Shown: positions 1-7,525, counted from the first letter of the stretch. The stretch is DNA of 64,000 nucleotides from Levilactobacillus tongjiangensis (GCF_003946345.1 NZ_RHNY01000004.1:119113-183112); one strand, 5' to 3'. A program made the numbers and translations. Notes: a model not told the origin generated them from the sequence alone.

Positions 1-1
1 C

Positions 2-703
2 TTAAACTATGCTGATACGACCACCGATTTGACCGTTGGGGATGCCTGGACACCAGCACCGATTATGGCTACTGATGTAGATGGTAGCCTGGTCACCGTA
101 ACGCCAAAAATTACGACAATTGATGGGCAAACAGTTTTGGCTGCGGATGTGACGAAAACGCCAGGAACTTACCACGTTACGTACACATTTACGGATCAAA
201 ATGGCCAAGTGACGACGGCCACGAATACCATCACGGTGACTGCCAAGACGGATACTGGCACGGGGACGACCACACCGGGTGAAGGTACTAGCGGTTCAGG
301 TACGGGGACAACTACGCCGGCCGAAACGCCAGGAACTACGCCCGCTGGTGGGACGGAGACTGGTCAGCAACCAGGAACGAAGACGCCGGTTACTAAACCA
401 ATCAAGCGCACCACGCCCAAGAAGCCCCTTGCCGCAACAACAGGCGGAGTAAAAGGAACGAAGGCAGTTGGTTTGTGGGAAATTCATTCCACGGCCGGTC
501 AATCAGCTAACTTAGCAGCGGCTCAAATGGTTACTGCCAAGAACTTAGTGTCTGACTCACAACCAGTTCACCAAACGACTGGCTCAGCCACGCAGTTGCC
601 GCAAACGAGTGATGACAGTCAGAGTTGGTTGGCGGTGCTGGGCAGTTTGTCGTTAGGATTACTAGGCTTAGCCAGGGGGCTTGACCGCAAACGGCAGAAC
701 TAA
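2..703 (+). CDS. LPXTG-anchored surface protein, C-terminal part
   Basis: The reading frame is open from the window edge, so only the C-terminal 233 residues are seen. They begin in an Ig-like beta-sandwich module (T-D-L-T-V-G-D through T-Y-T-F-T-D, about residues 8-75), of the kind repeated in stalks of adhesins. A Thr/Gly/Pro-rich wall-spanning linker follows. The sorting signal is LPQTS at bases 596-610, then a hydrophobic helix and a basic tail ending RKRQN. A class A sortase would cut between T and S and attach the protein to peptidoglycan. The linker is locally repetitive (GTGTTTP, ETPGTTP). The binding domain and ligand lie upstream of the window. Confidence is high for wall anchoring and nil for the ligand. 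Confidence 0.9.
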   Translation, partial: LNYADTTTDLTVGDAWTPAPIMATDVDGSLVTVTPKITTIDGQTVLAADVTKTPGTYHVTYTFTDQNGQVTTATNTITVTAKTDTGTGTTTPGEGTSGSGTGTTTPAETPGTTPAGGTETGQQPGTKTPVTKPIKRTTPKKPLAATTGGVKGTKAVGLWEIHSTAGQSANLAAAQMVTAKNLVSDSQPVHQTTGSATQLPQTSDDSQSWLAVLGSLSLGLLGLARGLDRKRQN

Positions 704-842
704 TCGTCGTTTGAAGGTTTGTTCTGATTCTTGTGGTGGGTTTGCCCATTTGGGAATCAGATTTCACATATCAGCACTTGTTTAGTTGATGTTCTCCTAG
801 TCAGCCATTTGGACAAACGGTGAGAAGATAAGCGTAAAGAAA

Positions 843-877
843 GTATCTCAGGCATAATTTGGTCTGAGATGCTTTTT
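843..877 (+). terminator. Intrinsic terminator of the LPXTG gene
   Basis: The stem ATCTCAG (845-851) pairs with CTGAGAT (864-870), extended by GT/GC, and a run of five T follows. Confidence 0.8.
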
Positions 878-1081
878 ACTTAATTGGGTGCATCGATTAC
901 GACCGGTTTGTAGGTTGGTAAATGCTCTTAAGAATCTTAAATTTCTGGTTAAAGCTTTACTTGATCCGATTATTTTAAAAATGATTGTTTGGGGAGACAC
1001 TTTTCCTAGTCAATACACTTGGCTCAGTTATCTGTCGGGTCGGCTATTTTGTGATGAATCATACTGTAAATATTGAGCAAT
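878..1081. other. Intergenic, no recognised gene
   Basis: A 62-codon open frame at 888-1076 has no Shine-Dalgarno site and no recognisable product. Nothing else was seen before the operator of the toxin-antitoxin pair. Confidence 0.5.
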
Positions 1082-1127
1082 TAGGCTACAGACGAAGCCT
1101 ACCCATGATATAATTCACTGTAGGAGG
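1082..1127 (+). promoter_or_regulatory. Promoter and probable operator of toxin-antitoxin operon
   Basis: An extended -10 box (TGATATAAT, 1106-1114) has no good -35 box. Just upstream is the perfect inverted repeat TAGGCT (1082-1087) / AGCCTA (1096-1101), well placed to bind an antitoxin that represses its own operon. The Shine-Dalgarno AGGAGGTGG follows at 1122-1130. Confidence 0.6.
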
Positions 1128-1134
1128 TGGGGAC

Positions 1135-1353
1135 ATGACTGTTACATCATTAAGGTTTAAAGACGATCAGTATAAGCAAGTTAAAGAATTAGCTGAATTT
1201 TATGGTGAACCAGTGACGACATTTATGCGTAAAACGATTTTAGAACGACTCGAAGATGAGTCTGATTATCGCGATGCAGCAAGCAATCTTGAGGCAAGTC
1301 ATGGTGAAAAAGTTTCTCGGGAAGAGATTAAACACCGGTTAGGATTAGAATGA
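1135..1353 (+). CDS. RelB/DinJ-type antitoxin
   Basis: This 72-residue acidic protein would be the labile partner that neutralises the RelE-type toxin encoded next and represses the operon. Its N-terminus (TVTSLRFKDDQYKQVKELAEFYG) fits a ribbon-helix-helix DNA-binding fold: a short strand (residues 2-6) followed by two helices. The C-terminal half is charged (ERLEDESDYRDAASNLEA) and probably wraps the toxin. The stop codon overlaps the toxin start as ATGA, which gives translational coupling. A strong AGGAGGTGG site sits before the ATG. The family call rests on size, arrangement and fold pattern, not on a single diagnostic motif. Confidence 0.8.
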   Translation: MTVTSLRFKDDQYKQVKELAEFYGEPVTTFMRKTILERLEDESDYRDAASNLEASHGEKVSREEIKHRLGLE

Positions 1354-1619
1354 CAACCTATAGCTGGGAATTTGCCAAGAAAGCAGATGAAGATTTTCAG
1401 AAACTGGACCCGCAAGTGCAACGTCGAATGGTTAAATGGCTAGATGATCATATTGAGGGTGCTTCTAATCCGCGGGCGTGGGGGAAAGCACTAGAAGGTA
1501 GCCTAGGAACTTTTTGGCGATACAGATTTGGTCATTATCGGATAATTGCTGATATTCAGGATGGAAAATTTATGGTTTTGATTGTGAAAGCAGCTAAGCG
1601 AAATGATGTCTATAAATAA
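1350..1619 (+). CDS. RelE/ParE-superfamily toxin
   Basis: This 89-residue basic protein has the RelE/ParE signature: N-terminal Y-S-W-E-F-A-K-K-A-D-E-D-F-Q-K-L-D (residues 4-20), then G-K-A-L-E-G (about 48-53), W-R-Y-R-F-G-H-Y-R-I-I-A-D (57-69) and a closing K-R-N-D-V-Y (82-88). Members with the R-x-G-x-Y-R-I segment and a basic C-terminus usually cleave mRNA on the ribosome. The protein overlaps its antitoxin by four bases and is followed by a terminator, so the pair is a complete two-gene module. RelE-like mRNase activity is more likely than ParE-like gyrase poisoning, but sequence reading alone does not settle this. Confidence 0.85.
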   Translation: MTTYSWEFAKKADEDFQKLDPQVQRRMVKWLDDHIEGASNPRAWGKALEGSLGTFWRYRFGHYRIIADIQDGKFMVLIVKAAKRNDVYK

Positions 1620-1688
1620 GAATATTTTGCGGGCCACAAAAGTGATTTTGCTAAATTTTATTAGTGGCTTTAGACTAATTTAACGAAT

Positions 1689-1729
1689 AGTGGCGTCCTA
1701 TCAGCAAACGTTGAGGGGACGCCATTTTT
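1689..1729 (+). terminator. Terminator of toxin-antitoxin operon
   Basis: The stem TGGCGTCC (1691-1698) pairs with GGACGCCA (1717-1724), followed by TTTTT. Confidence 0.85.
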
Positions 1730-1863
1730 AGTTGGTGGACCTCCCTGGTAAACGCTTAGCGGCCCGCATAAATGGTGGTGTTCCTGCATGTTTTAGGCTA
1801 GAATTCAAACAATCGGTTAAACCGGACCGGTTCATCACATGATTGAGAGAGGAAGATTTACGG

Positions 1864-2628
1864 TTGAAAATATTAAGGCGACTAGTCGTGCTCCTCATGC
1901 TGGTCGGCGCGGGCTGGTGGGTCAAGACCCAGCCAGCAGCGGTTGCGGCGCTCTCCACGCAAGCGAAAGTTTATAGTGACGTTCTAACAGCAAAGGTGGC
2001 CAGTTACTTAGCCACAAATTCACTCAACGGGAAAAATAGTAGGTCAGCGGGTAGTTCTTCTGGTGACGGTAAGACGACCGCCAGCGGCTACATTTGGCGG
2101 AGTTCAAGTAGTCAGTCGGCTGAATCGACTGGAACCACCGGAACACCGGTGGAGTCCATTGTTCAAGGCGTAACGTTAAGTTCGACCTATTACTATCGCT
2201 TCAGCGATGATTTATCCGCGCGGGGGCGGGCAGTCTTCCAACAGGCTGTTGCCACCTACAATGCCACGGGAGTTGTGAAGCTGATTGCTGGAACGGCCCC
2301 TAAGGGTGCCAATCAAATCACCTTTGGTGGGTATCACAAGAAGGTTGCCAATCAGCAGGGAACCATTGAATTGGGCCATGGTGGACCTAAAATTACGCAA
2401 CGAATCAGTTTAACGGGTGTGAAGACGGTGAACGCGGCGACGGCTAGCTTAAACTTGACCTATAGCCAGTCGGCCCGTCGATCTGTGGCCATTCATGAAT
2501 TGGGCCACGCCCTCGGATTGGATCATAGTAGTGCCACCAGTTCAGTGATGTATCCAATCGATCAAGGTAAGACGCAGTTATCATCAGCGGACTTAAAGAC
2601 GCTCAAACAGATTTACCAACAGAACTAG
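1864..2628 (+). CDS. Secreted matrixin-like zinc metalloprotease (paralogue 1)
   Basis: The 254-residue product starts with a basic stretch and a hydrophobic signal/anchor segment (about residues 4-22), so it should be exported. The C-terminal half carries the full metzincin zinc site HELGHALGLDH (211-221) and a downstream S-V-M-Y-P Met-turn, the pattern of predicted Zn-dependent proteases related to M10/M57. The TTG at 1864 is chosen because GAGAGGAAG precedes it at good distance and the paralogue starts at the equivalent place. A second copy lies at 5777-6481, with the same S-S-G-Y-I-W/L-R and T-P-V-E segments and zinc region. Its own terminator follows, so it is monocistronic. Substrate unknown. 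Confidence 0.85.
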   Translation: MKILRRLVVLLMLVGAGWWVKTQPAAVAALSTQAKVYSDVLTAKVASYLATNSLNGKNSRSAGSSSGDGKTTASGYIWRSSSSQSAESTGTTGTPVESIVQGVTLSSTYYYRFSDDLSARGRAVFQQAVATYNATGVVKLIAGTAPKGANQITFGGYHKKVANQQGTIELGHGGPKITQRISLTGVKTVNAATASLNLTYSQSARRSVAIHELGHALGLDHSSATSSVMYPIDQGKTQLSSADLKTLKQIYQQN

Positions 2629-2638
2629 AAGATAAAAT

Positions 2639-2681
2639 ATCCCCAGGGGCGGCATCATATGGCCTCTTGGGGATGTTTTTT
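2639..2681 (+). terminator. Terminator after metalloprotease gene
   Basis: ATCCCCA pairs with TGGGGAT across a GC-rich loop and is followed by a T run. Confidence 0.8.
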
Positions 2682-2800
2682 GACCGTCAGCCAGATAAGT
2701 TAAGGGGACGGTCTATAAAATTATTTGTAAGACGTTTCAGTTAAAACCGACTGACCAGCGTGCTAGACTTATGGCGCGTTCAAGTCAGGAGGAAGCTTAC

Positions 2801-2989
2801 TTGGAAAAAGAATATGAAGTGGTGACCGATCGTTCAACGCTACGTTTGAAGCGGGAGGCCACAGCCGTTGGTATCGGCACGGTGGATGTTCACGCGGTCG
2901 TCGATTTAGATACCGGAACAATGCGGTTAGAGGTAGACGAGCAGGGGTTGCGGAAGTTGCGTCAGGATGCGGATCACAGTGCGCGGTGA
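2801..2989 (+). CDS. Small hypothetical protein
   Basis: The 62-residue protein begins LEKEYEVVTDRS and is rich in charged residues and alternating hydrophobics, which suggests a small beta-rich soluble protein. I do not recognise the family. A textbook AGGAGGAA (2787-2794) lies six bases before the TTG at 2801, so I place the start there. An in-frame ATG at 2771 would add ten residues but has no ribosome site. It stands alone with its own terminator downstream and no signal peptide or membrane segment. Confidence 0.6.
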   Translation: MEKEYEVVTDRSTLRLKREATAVGIGTVDVHAVVDLDTGTMRLEVDEQGLRKLRQDADHSAR

Positions 2990-3023
2990 AATTGGCAATA
3001 GTCTGTGCTAACATACTAAGATT

Positions 3024-3062
3024 AGCTCTGTAAAACCGATTCAGGTTTTACAGAGCTTTTTG
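3024..3062 (+). terminator. Strong intrinsic terminator
   Basis: A perfect 14-bp stem, AGCTCTGTAAAACC with GGTTTTACAGAGCT, is followed by TTTT. It ends the small gene at 2801. Confidence 0.95.
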
Positions 3063-3257
3063 AATTACAGTAGGTATATGGAGCTAAAGATCGCACATAC
3101 TCTCTTGGACTTCGAGTCCCTATATTAAACTGATCACCGCCATTATCTCTAGTAATTCAGGTTTAAGTATGTTGGTCTTCGAGACCGCGTTTAGGAAATT
3201 AGAATAGCCGGAGTTAATCCCGGAGTAGTTCTGTACTCTTTTTAGGAGATGTTAGTT

Positions 3258-3390
3258 TTGGAACAACATGATGTTATTGGTATTGATGTCTCGATGGGGA
3301 AAAGCAGCTGTGCTATTTATCATCAAGACCATTGTCTTTACGACTTTACTTTTACTCATACGATTACTGGTTTTAAGACCTTGTTTTCAA
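3258..3390 (+). pseudogene. IS110-family transposase, N-terminal fragment
   Basis: About 45 residues survive, starting EQHDVIGIDVSMGKSSCAIY. They match the first strand of the DEDD catalytic domain of IS110-family transposases (V-I-G-I-D-V-S, first catalytic Asp) and continue to G-F-K-T-L. The frame then runs straight into a copy of the 170-bp intergenic repeat at 3391, so everything from residue 45 on is lost. AGGAG stands nine bases before a TTG at 3258. The 200 bases upstream probably hold the left end of the element. The fragment cannot be active. Confidence 0.75.
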
Positions 3391-3490
3391 GGGCCTGGGA
3401 CAAAAATCGTCTCAGGCCCTTCTTGTGCTCCGATTATACATGGTCGAAATGTGCGTCAAAAGGCAGTCAACTCCACTTAACATCGATTAA
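3391..3490 (+). repeat. Family-2 intergenic repeat, half copy
   Basis: This begins with the terminator-like hairpin GGGCCTGGGAC / GTCTCAGGCCC, then TTGTGCTCCGA, ACATGGTCGAAA, GTGCGTCAAAAGGCAGTCA and CTCCACTTAAC. The same order is seen in the full copy at 45032-45203. The second half is missing. It abuts the truncated IS110 fragment. Confidence 0.8.
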
Positions 3491-3881
3491 CTACCTTTCG
3501 TCGAACGTATTCTAAGCTGGTTGGCCTACCCTATATGATACCCATGCCCCATAGTATTACTATTCAGCTTTTTTAGGGCGTCAGAAATGTCAGGATACAG
3601 CACTCACATATGGTGTCTGATTTGTCCGATTAATTCCATCATTTACCATCATGCCATTACATTAATACGTTGAGATACCAATATTATACGGTACATACAA
3701 GTATAAAAGAGTGCATATATTATTTTGGACACGTTCAATTAAGTTAATTCTCAAAAAAGATAAGCTTTTTATTAGGGCGTGGCAAGTAGCTTTCTGCACC
3801 CTAAATAGAAAAGGATGCACCACTGATATCCGGAAAAATGTCATGTTTTGTTAAGTAGTTCTACCTATAAACTAAAAAATG
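3491..3881. other. Intergenic, A/T-rich, no recognised gene
   Basis: Only short open frames without ribosome sites are present (for example minus strand 3662-3844). The stretch between two transposase fragments looks like decayed mobile DNA, but nothing in it is recognisable. Confidence 0.4.
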
Positions 3882-3882
3882 A

Positions 3883-3936
3883 TTAGATGTATTTATTGAC
3901 ATTACATCTAATAAGAAGTACAGTGTTACATGTAAT
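3883..3936 (+). promoter_or_regulatory. Promoter with three palindromic boxes
   Basis: The promoter is TTGACA (3896-3901), a 17-base spacer and TACAGT (3919-3924). The perfect palindrome TTACATGTAA lies at 3926-3935. TTACATCTAA (3902-3911) sits in the spacer and TTAGATGTAT (3883-3892) lies upstream. The boxes would let the Rrf2-type product of the gene repress itself. Confidence 0.65.
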
Positions 3937-3967
3937 AACAATAAATACATGAAGGGAAGGTGGACTT

Positions 3968-5008
3968 ATGCGCTTAAATACGCGACTTAGTGATGCAATC
4001 CACACTTTATCATTGCTGTACGTTAGAAATAACGAGAATTTAAGTAGTACACAAATCGCTCAAAGCGTAAACACCAATCCTGTTTTGATTCGTCAACTAG
4101 TTGGAGATTTAAAAAGTGCTGGGCTAGTAAATTCACAGCGCGGCGTATCAAAAATCACTTTATCAAAAGATCCACATGATATCTCACTACTAGACATTTA
4201 TCTTGCTGTTGATGGTCATCAAATATTGAATGTTGATACCAATACCAATCTAAATTGCATTATTGGCGGCAATATTCAGAGCATCTTAGGTGATTACTAT
4301 CAGAATCTTACTGATGGTGTCAAACAGCAACTTAGTGAAACAACTCTTGCAGATATGATTGACCAAATTCTTAACCAAGCAGAATCCCAGAAAGGACTTA
4401 TTATGAATAAAATTAAATTAGCACTCGCTGAACTAGAAAAAGACAATACTAAAGTCGAAGTAATCCGCACTTTGAATGATAATAACTGGTTAGCTCTCCA
4501 TACTTTAACAACTGTAGGAAGTAACAAGACTGTTACCTTTGATGCTTTTGAATTTGAGGGTGATACCATCAAGCAACATTTACACACAGAAACGCCTTAT
4601 TTAGAAACACCCACTCCATCAGGTCACACTCAATTAGACGGTCCAACGCATGTTGACGCAAATTTTAATGCTAACGAAACCGGAAAACTAGTTGAGGAAA
4701 CCATTAACGCAACATTGATGGGCGGCCCTCATTTAGAACATGCTACTGACTATATGAATACCGATTACATTCAGCATCATGTTGGTGTTCCTGATGGATT
4801 AGACACTGTCATGAAAGGTGTTCAGATGTTAAAAGCAGCGGGCAAAGAGTCTATCTATACTAAGATCAACCACGTTATTGCTGATGGCAACTTTGCTTTA
4901 ACTATTTCTGATGGTCATGCTGAGGGTATTGAAAAAACTTACTATGACTTATTCCGAGTAGAAAACAATCGTATCGCTGAACATTGGGATATTGTTAATC
5001 CACGCTAA
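3968..5008 (+). CDS. Rrf2-type regulator fused to SnoaL/NTF2-like domains
   Basis: Residues 1-130 form an Rrf2-family winged helix: RLNTRLSDAIHTLSLLY, the recognition segment S-T-Q-I-A-Q-S-V-N-T-N-P-V-L-I-R-Q-L, then the wing. The cysteine triad of Fe-S members such as IscR is absent (one Cys near 97), so it resembles the YwnA-type group. After a helical linker (about 135-165) comes what looks like the second half of a SnoaL-like NTF2 fold (F-D-A-F-E-F-E-G-D-T-I-K-Q-H), then a complete SnoaL-like domain from about 230 to the end, closing Y-Y-D-L-F-R-V-E-N-N-R-I-A-E-H-W-D. The result is a regulator with a built-in ligand-pocket domain and an internal part-duplication. The A/T-rich composition and flanking transposase fragments suggest transfer. 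Ligand unknown. Confidence 0.75.
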   Translation: MRLNTRLSDAIHTLSLLYVRNNENLSSTQIAQSVNTNPVLIRQLVGDLKSAGLVNSQRGVSKITLSKDPHDISLLDIYLAVDGHQILNVDTNTNLNCIIGGNIQSILGDYYQNLTDGVKQQLSETTLADMIDQILNQAESQKGLIMNKIKLALAELEKDNTKVEVIRTLNDNNWLALHTLTTVGSNKTVTFDAFEFEGDTIKQHLHTETPYLETPTPSGHTQLDGPTHVDANFNANETGKLVEETINATLMGGPHLEHATDYMNTDYIQHHVGVPDGLDTVMKGVQMLKAAGKESIYTKINHVIADGNFALTISDGHAEGIEKTYYDLFRVENNRIAEHWDIVNPR

Positions 5009-5090
5009 TGACAACCAATCAGTTTTTAGATAAACTAACTTCTTTCAATATTCACTATCGAATACTAGATCATCCACTTTTCTTTAGCCT
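5008..5090 (+). pseudogene. YbaK/ProX-like aminoacyl-tRNA deacylase, N-terminal fragment
   Basis: The start ATG overlaps the stop of the upstream gene by one base, so it was translationally coupled. About 27 residues remain (TTNQFLDKLTSFNIHYRILDHPLFFS). They resemble the opening helix and Y-x-x-x-D/E-H-P strand of the YbaK/ProX editing family, which hydrolyses mischarged tRNA(Pro). The frame then passes into IS1182-type sequence read backwards. A complete YbaK-type gene exists at 28485-28952. The family call rests on a short segment. Confidence 0.5.
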
Positions 5091-5396
5091 TAGATCCGGT
5101 GGCTTAACGATTTTAGATAATTTTGATAGATTTTCAGCCATTAAAACTATTCCCATCTCGCTGCTGGTGGCTGTTAGACCACATACCGAAAAGCGCTTGA
5201 ACTTCAAGTGAGTCTTTAAATCAGCAAAAATTGGTTCAATTTCAATTTTGTGTTGGGCATACAAATCATGGCCGGTTTTACTGGTCAGTTGTTCTTTAGC
5301 TTTATTCTTAAAGTATAGCCAATTGTAATTGACACTTATTTGACGATCTCTTTTCTTTTTTTGTTTCAGTGCCTTAAGAATAGCAGGAATCGTCAT
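5070..5396 (-). pseudogene. IS1182-type transposase, C-terminal fragment
   Basis: Read on the minus strand, the frame carries the conserved end of IS1182-type DDE transposases: G-H-D-L-Y-A, K-I-E-I-E-P-I-F-A-D-L-K (catalytic Glu region) and the block R-F-S-V-C-G-L, S-E-M-G-I-V-L-M-A-E-N-L-S-K-L. About 105 residues remain and the N-terminal catalytic Asp residues are gone. It interrupts the YbaK-like fragment on its left, and a family-2 repeat lies just right of it. It is a dead insertion remnant. Confidence 0.8.
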
Positions 5397-5420
5397 CTCT
5401 GTGTATAAATAAGCTTAGGA

Positions 5421-5598
5421 AGAGAGTGGGACAAAAGGCGATTAGTCAATGAGCATTAACGTCGCTAGACGAATAATCCTAGTCTTGGATTGTTTGTCTA
5501 GCGGGGTTAAGCGGAGCTGACTGCCTGTTGTCGCACGTTTCGACTATTTATGTTCGGAGCAAAATAAGGGTTTGGGACTTTTGTCCCCAACCCTTTTT
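5421..5598 (-). repeat. Family-2 intergenic repeat, full copy
   Basis: Read on the minus strand it matches the 45032 copy end to end: terminator-like hairpin, GCTCCGAACATA, GTCGAAACGTGCG, GGCAGTCAGCTCCGCTTAA, hairpin, GACGTTAATGCTCATTG, CTTTTGTCCC. Its internal hairpin is CGCTAGAC (5463-5470) with GTCTAGCG (5496-5503), a perfect 8-bp stem. Confidence 0.85.
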
Positions 5599-5776
5599 GA
5601 TAGTCAGCAAATGTTGGGTTTCGGTAGTAAGGGTAGGACGAATGCTCTAATTTTAAGTGGCAGGTTTCCCCACAAAACTATCAAGTCAAAGTAGTTGCCG
5701 CCCGTAACTAGATAGCCTAAACTCAAAGCACTTAGTGAAAACACGTGGCTGGGTATTAGGAAGGGAAGGACTTTAA

Positions 5777-6481
5777 GTGAAGGTCATCAGGCGGCTGTTA
5801 CTGGTTCTGTGTCTGGGGATGGGGCTATTTGTGGTGAGCAATTGGCAATCTCTCGTGACGCAGGTGACATTCTATCATTCTGCGGCGACAAATTTGCTGG
5901 CACAGAAAGGGTCCAGTCAGAAAGGCAGTAACTATAAGTCGAGTGGGTACATCTTACGAAATACCAAGGATGCGACGACTAAGACTGGGGCTAATGACAC
6001 GCCCGTTGAGGTGGCCATGCAGGGGCTCTTGCTGGATAAGACTTACGTTTACCACTTTGAGAAAGGTACTCCAGCGGCCGCTCAGCGCGTCTTCAATGAA
6101 GCCATTCTCCTCTACAATCGGACGAATCTAGTGACCTTAAAACTGGGTGACGCGACGACCAAGACCAATCAGATCACATTGGGTGTGTACCACAAACGAG
6201 AAGCCAAGGGGCAAGCTACTGTGGAGTACGGTCACGGTGGACCTGAAATTACCCAGCGAATCAATTGGCGAGGCATCCAAACGACCAATACGGCGACAGC
6301 CAGGTTGAATGCGACGTACCCTCAGTCCTTCAAACGGTCTGTAGCCGTGCACGAGCTGGGTCATGCGTTGGGACTGGATCATAGCACGGAAAAGGTTTCC
6401 GTCATGTATCCAATCGATCAAGGTGTTTACCAGTTATCCGCGGCCGACCTGAAGAGCTTGCACGCTATTTATGAGAAGTAA
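5777..6481 (+). CDS. Secreted matrixin-like zinc metalloprotease (paralogue 2)
   Basis: The 234-residue protein has an N-terminal basic-hydrophobic export segment (residues 3-21) and the zinc-binding motif HELGHALGLDH at 192-202, with S-V-M-Y-P as the Met-turn. It shares the whole plan of the 1864-2628 product, including S-S-G-Y-I-L-R, T-P-V-E, N-Q-I-T-L-G-x-Y-H-K-R and G-H-G-G-P-E-I-T-Q-R-I. The GTG start is preceded by GGAAGGGAAGGA. The two copies are separated by mobile-element debris, so local duplication followed by insertions is a reasonable history. The role is probably in processing wall or secreted proteins. Substrate unknown. Confidence 0.85.
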   Translation: MKVIRRLLLVLCLGMGLFVVSNWQSLVTQVTFYHSAATNLLAQKGSSQKGSNYKSSGYILRNTKDATTKTGANDTPVEVAMQGLLLDKTYVYHFEKGTPAAAQRVFNEAILLYNRTNLVTLKLGDATTKTNQITLGVYHKREAKGQATVEYGHGGPEITQRINWRGIQTTNTATARLNATYPQSFKRSVAVHELGHALGLDHSTEKVSVMYPIDQGVYQLSAADLKSLHAIYEK

Positions 6482-6595
6482 TCGTGCTGCCCAGATTTTC
6501 CCGTTGAGCTAGCCACGATTTAGCCTAAAATTAATCCCTACTAATCTTTTTTAGTGGTAAGCTTTAACTAAATAAGTGATTTATGGGGTGAGGGA

Positions 6596-7285
6596 ATGCG
6601 TTTGACGAAAAAATGGTTAGGGGTTATCGGGCTAACGGCCGTCGTTGGTTTGGGAATGGTGGTCCAAGGACAAGCCGCCAGTAAACAAGGGAAAGTCGTC
6701 GTTTATTATCGGTATAATGAATCGAATAGACATCCTAAACGAATGACAAATTACAGTGTTAAAACGTTGCGTGGTCGAATTGGTCAGCACTATACGACAA
6801 AGGCCAAGGACCTACTGAAGGGTGGCGGTGGTTGGGTTTTGCGGTACCATTCCGCGACCGCGACCGGAAAGTTCAAAGCTAAGACGACCCGAGTCTACTA
6901 TGATTACCAAATTGATAGTGACAAAGATTATGAACACAAGGGCGGGGCTAGTACATACATTGACCGGACCGCTGACCATCGTTTGGTTGTTTTTGTCCAG
7001 GATCACAAGAATGCTGCGAATACGAGTATTCAGCGGGATAACTTTAAAAAGCCGGCCTATGACGTCATGTATAGTTCGCCCAACGAGCATCAAACTGAGC
7101 ATACTTACCGCTTTGGGAAGACCTATGTATATCGGGATCATGAGAAGGAAGTTTATACGTTGACGCTGAGCAAGCAGGGGGATATCACGCTGCAACAAGC
7201 GTGGACGACCAAGCATGGGAAGCATCACGTGGAGACCACTAAGGTCACCGCGACTGGGAAGTATCAGTCTTACAAGGTCAAGTAG
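6596..7285 (+). CDS. Secreted hypothetical protein with MucBP-like start
   Basis: The 229-residue product has a clear signal peptide (MRLTKKWLG, hydrophobic core about 9-22, cleavage after V-Q-G-Q-A-A-S around 28). The mature N-terminus (K-V-V-V-Y-Y-R-Y, then T-L-R-G-R-I-G-Q-H-Y-T-T-K-A-K-D-L) looks like a single MucBP/beta-grasp module as found in mucin-binding proteins. The rest is Tyr/Lys/His-rich beta-type sequence I do not recognise. There is no LPXTG motif, so it should be released or held by charge. It follows the second metalloprotease by 114 bases and may share its transcript. The MucBP link is tentative. Confidence 0.6.
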   Translation: MRLTKKWLGVIGLTAVVGLGMVVQGQAASKQGKVVVYYRYNESNRHPKRMTNYSVKTLRGRIGQHYTTKAKDLLKGGGGWVLRYHSATATGKFKAKTTRVYYDYQIDSDKDYEHKGGASTYIDRTADHRLVVFVQDHKNAANTSIQRDNFKKPAYDVMYSSPNEHQTEHTYRFGKTYVYRDHEKEVYTLTLSKQGDITLQQAWTTKHGKHHVETTKVTATGKYQSYKVK

Positions 7286-7306
7286 AGTTGCAATACAGAT
7301 AATTAA

Positions 7307-7346
7307 AGAAGCGGTCTGGAACTTTTGTTCCGGGCCGTTTCTTTTT
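7307..7346 (+). terminator. Intrinsic terminator
   Basis: The stem GAAGCGGTCTGGAAC pairs with GTTCCGGGCCGTTTC around TTTT, followed by a T run. Confidence 0.85.
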
Positions 7347-7525
7347 GTCAATTTTAGCCTGTTAGTCCATCTTGTTTTTGATTAGGTAAATCCATTAACC
7401 TAAGTAAAATTAAAAAGATTTATACATTCTCATCATTTATTAATAAAGGCTCCCGTCAGATTGGGCAACCTGTTCCTTGGATTTTCACTAGATTGTTCAG
7501 AAAATTTACTAAAATCAAATAAATA

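Noticed and set aside
888..1076. 62-codon frame after the LPXTG terminator
   Set aside because: No ribosome site, no recognisable domain, and it runs close to the toxin-antitoxin operator.
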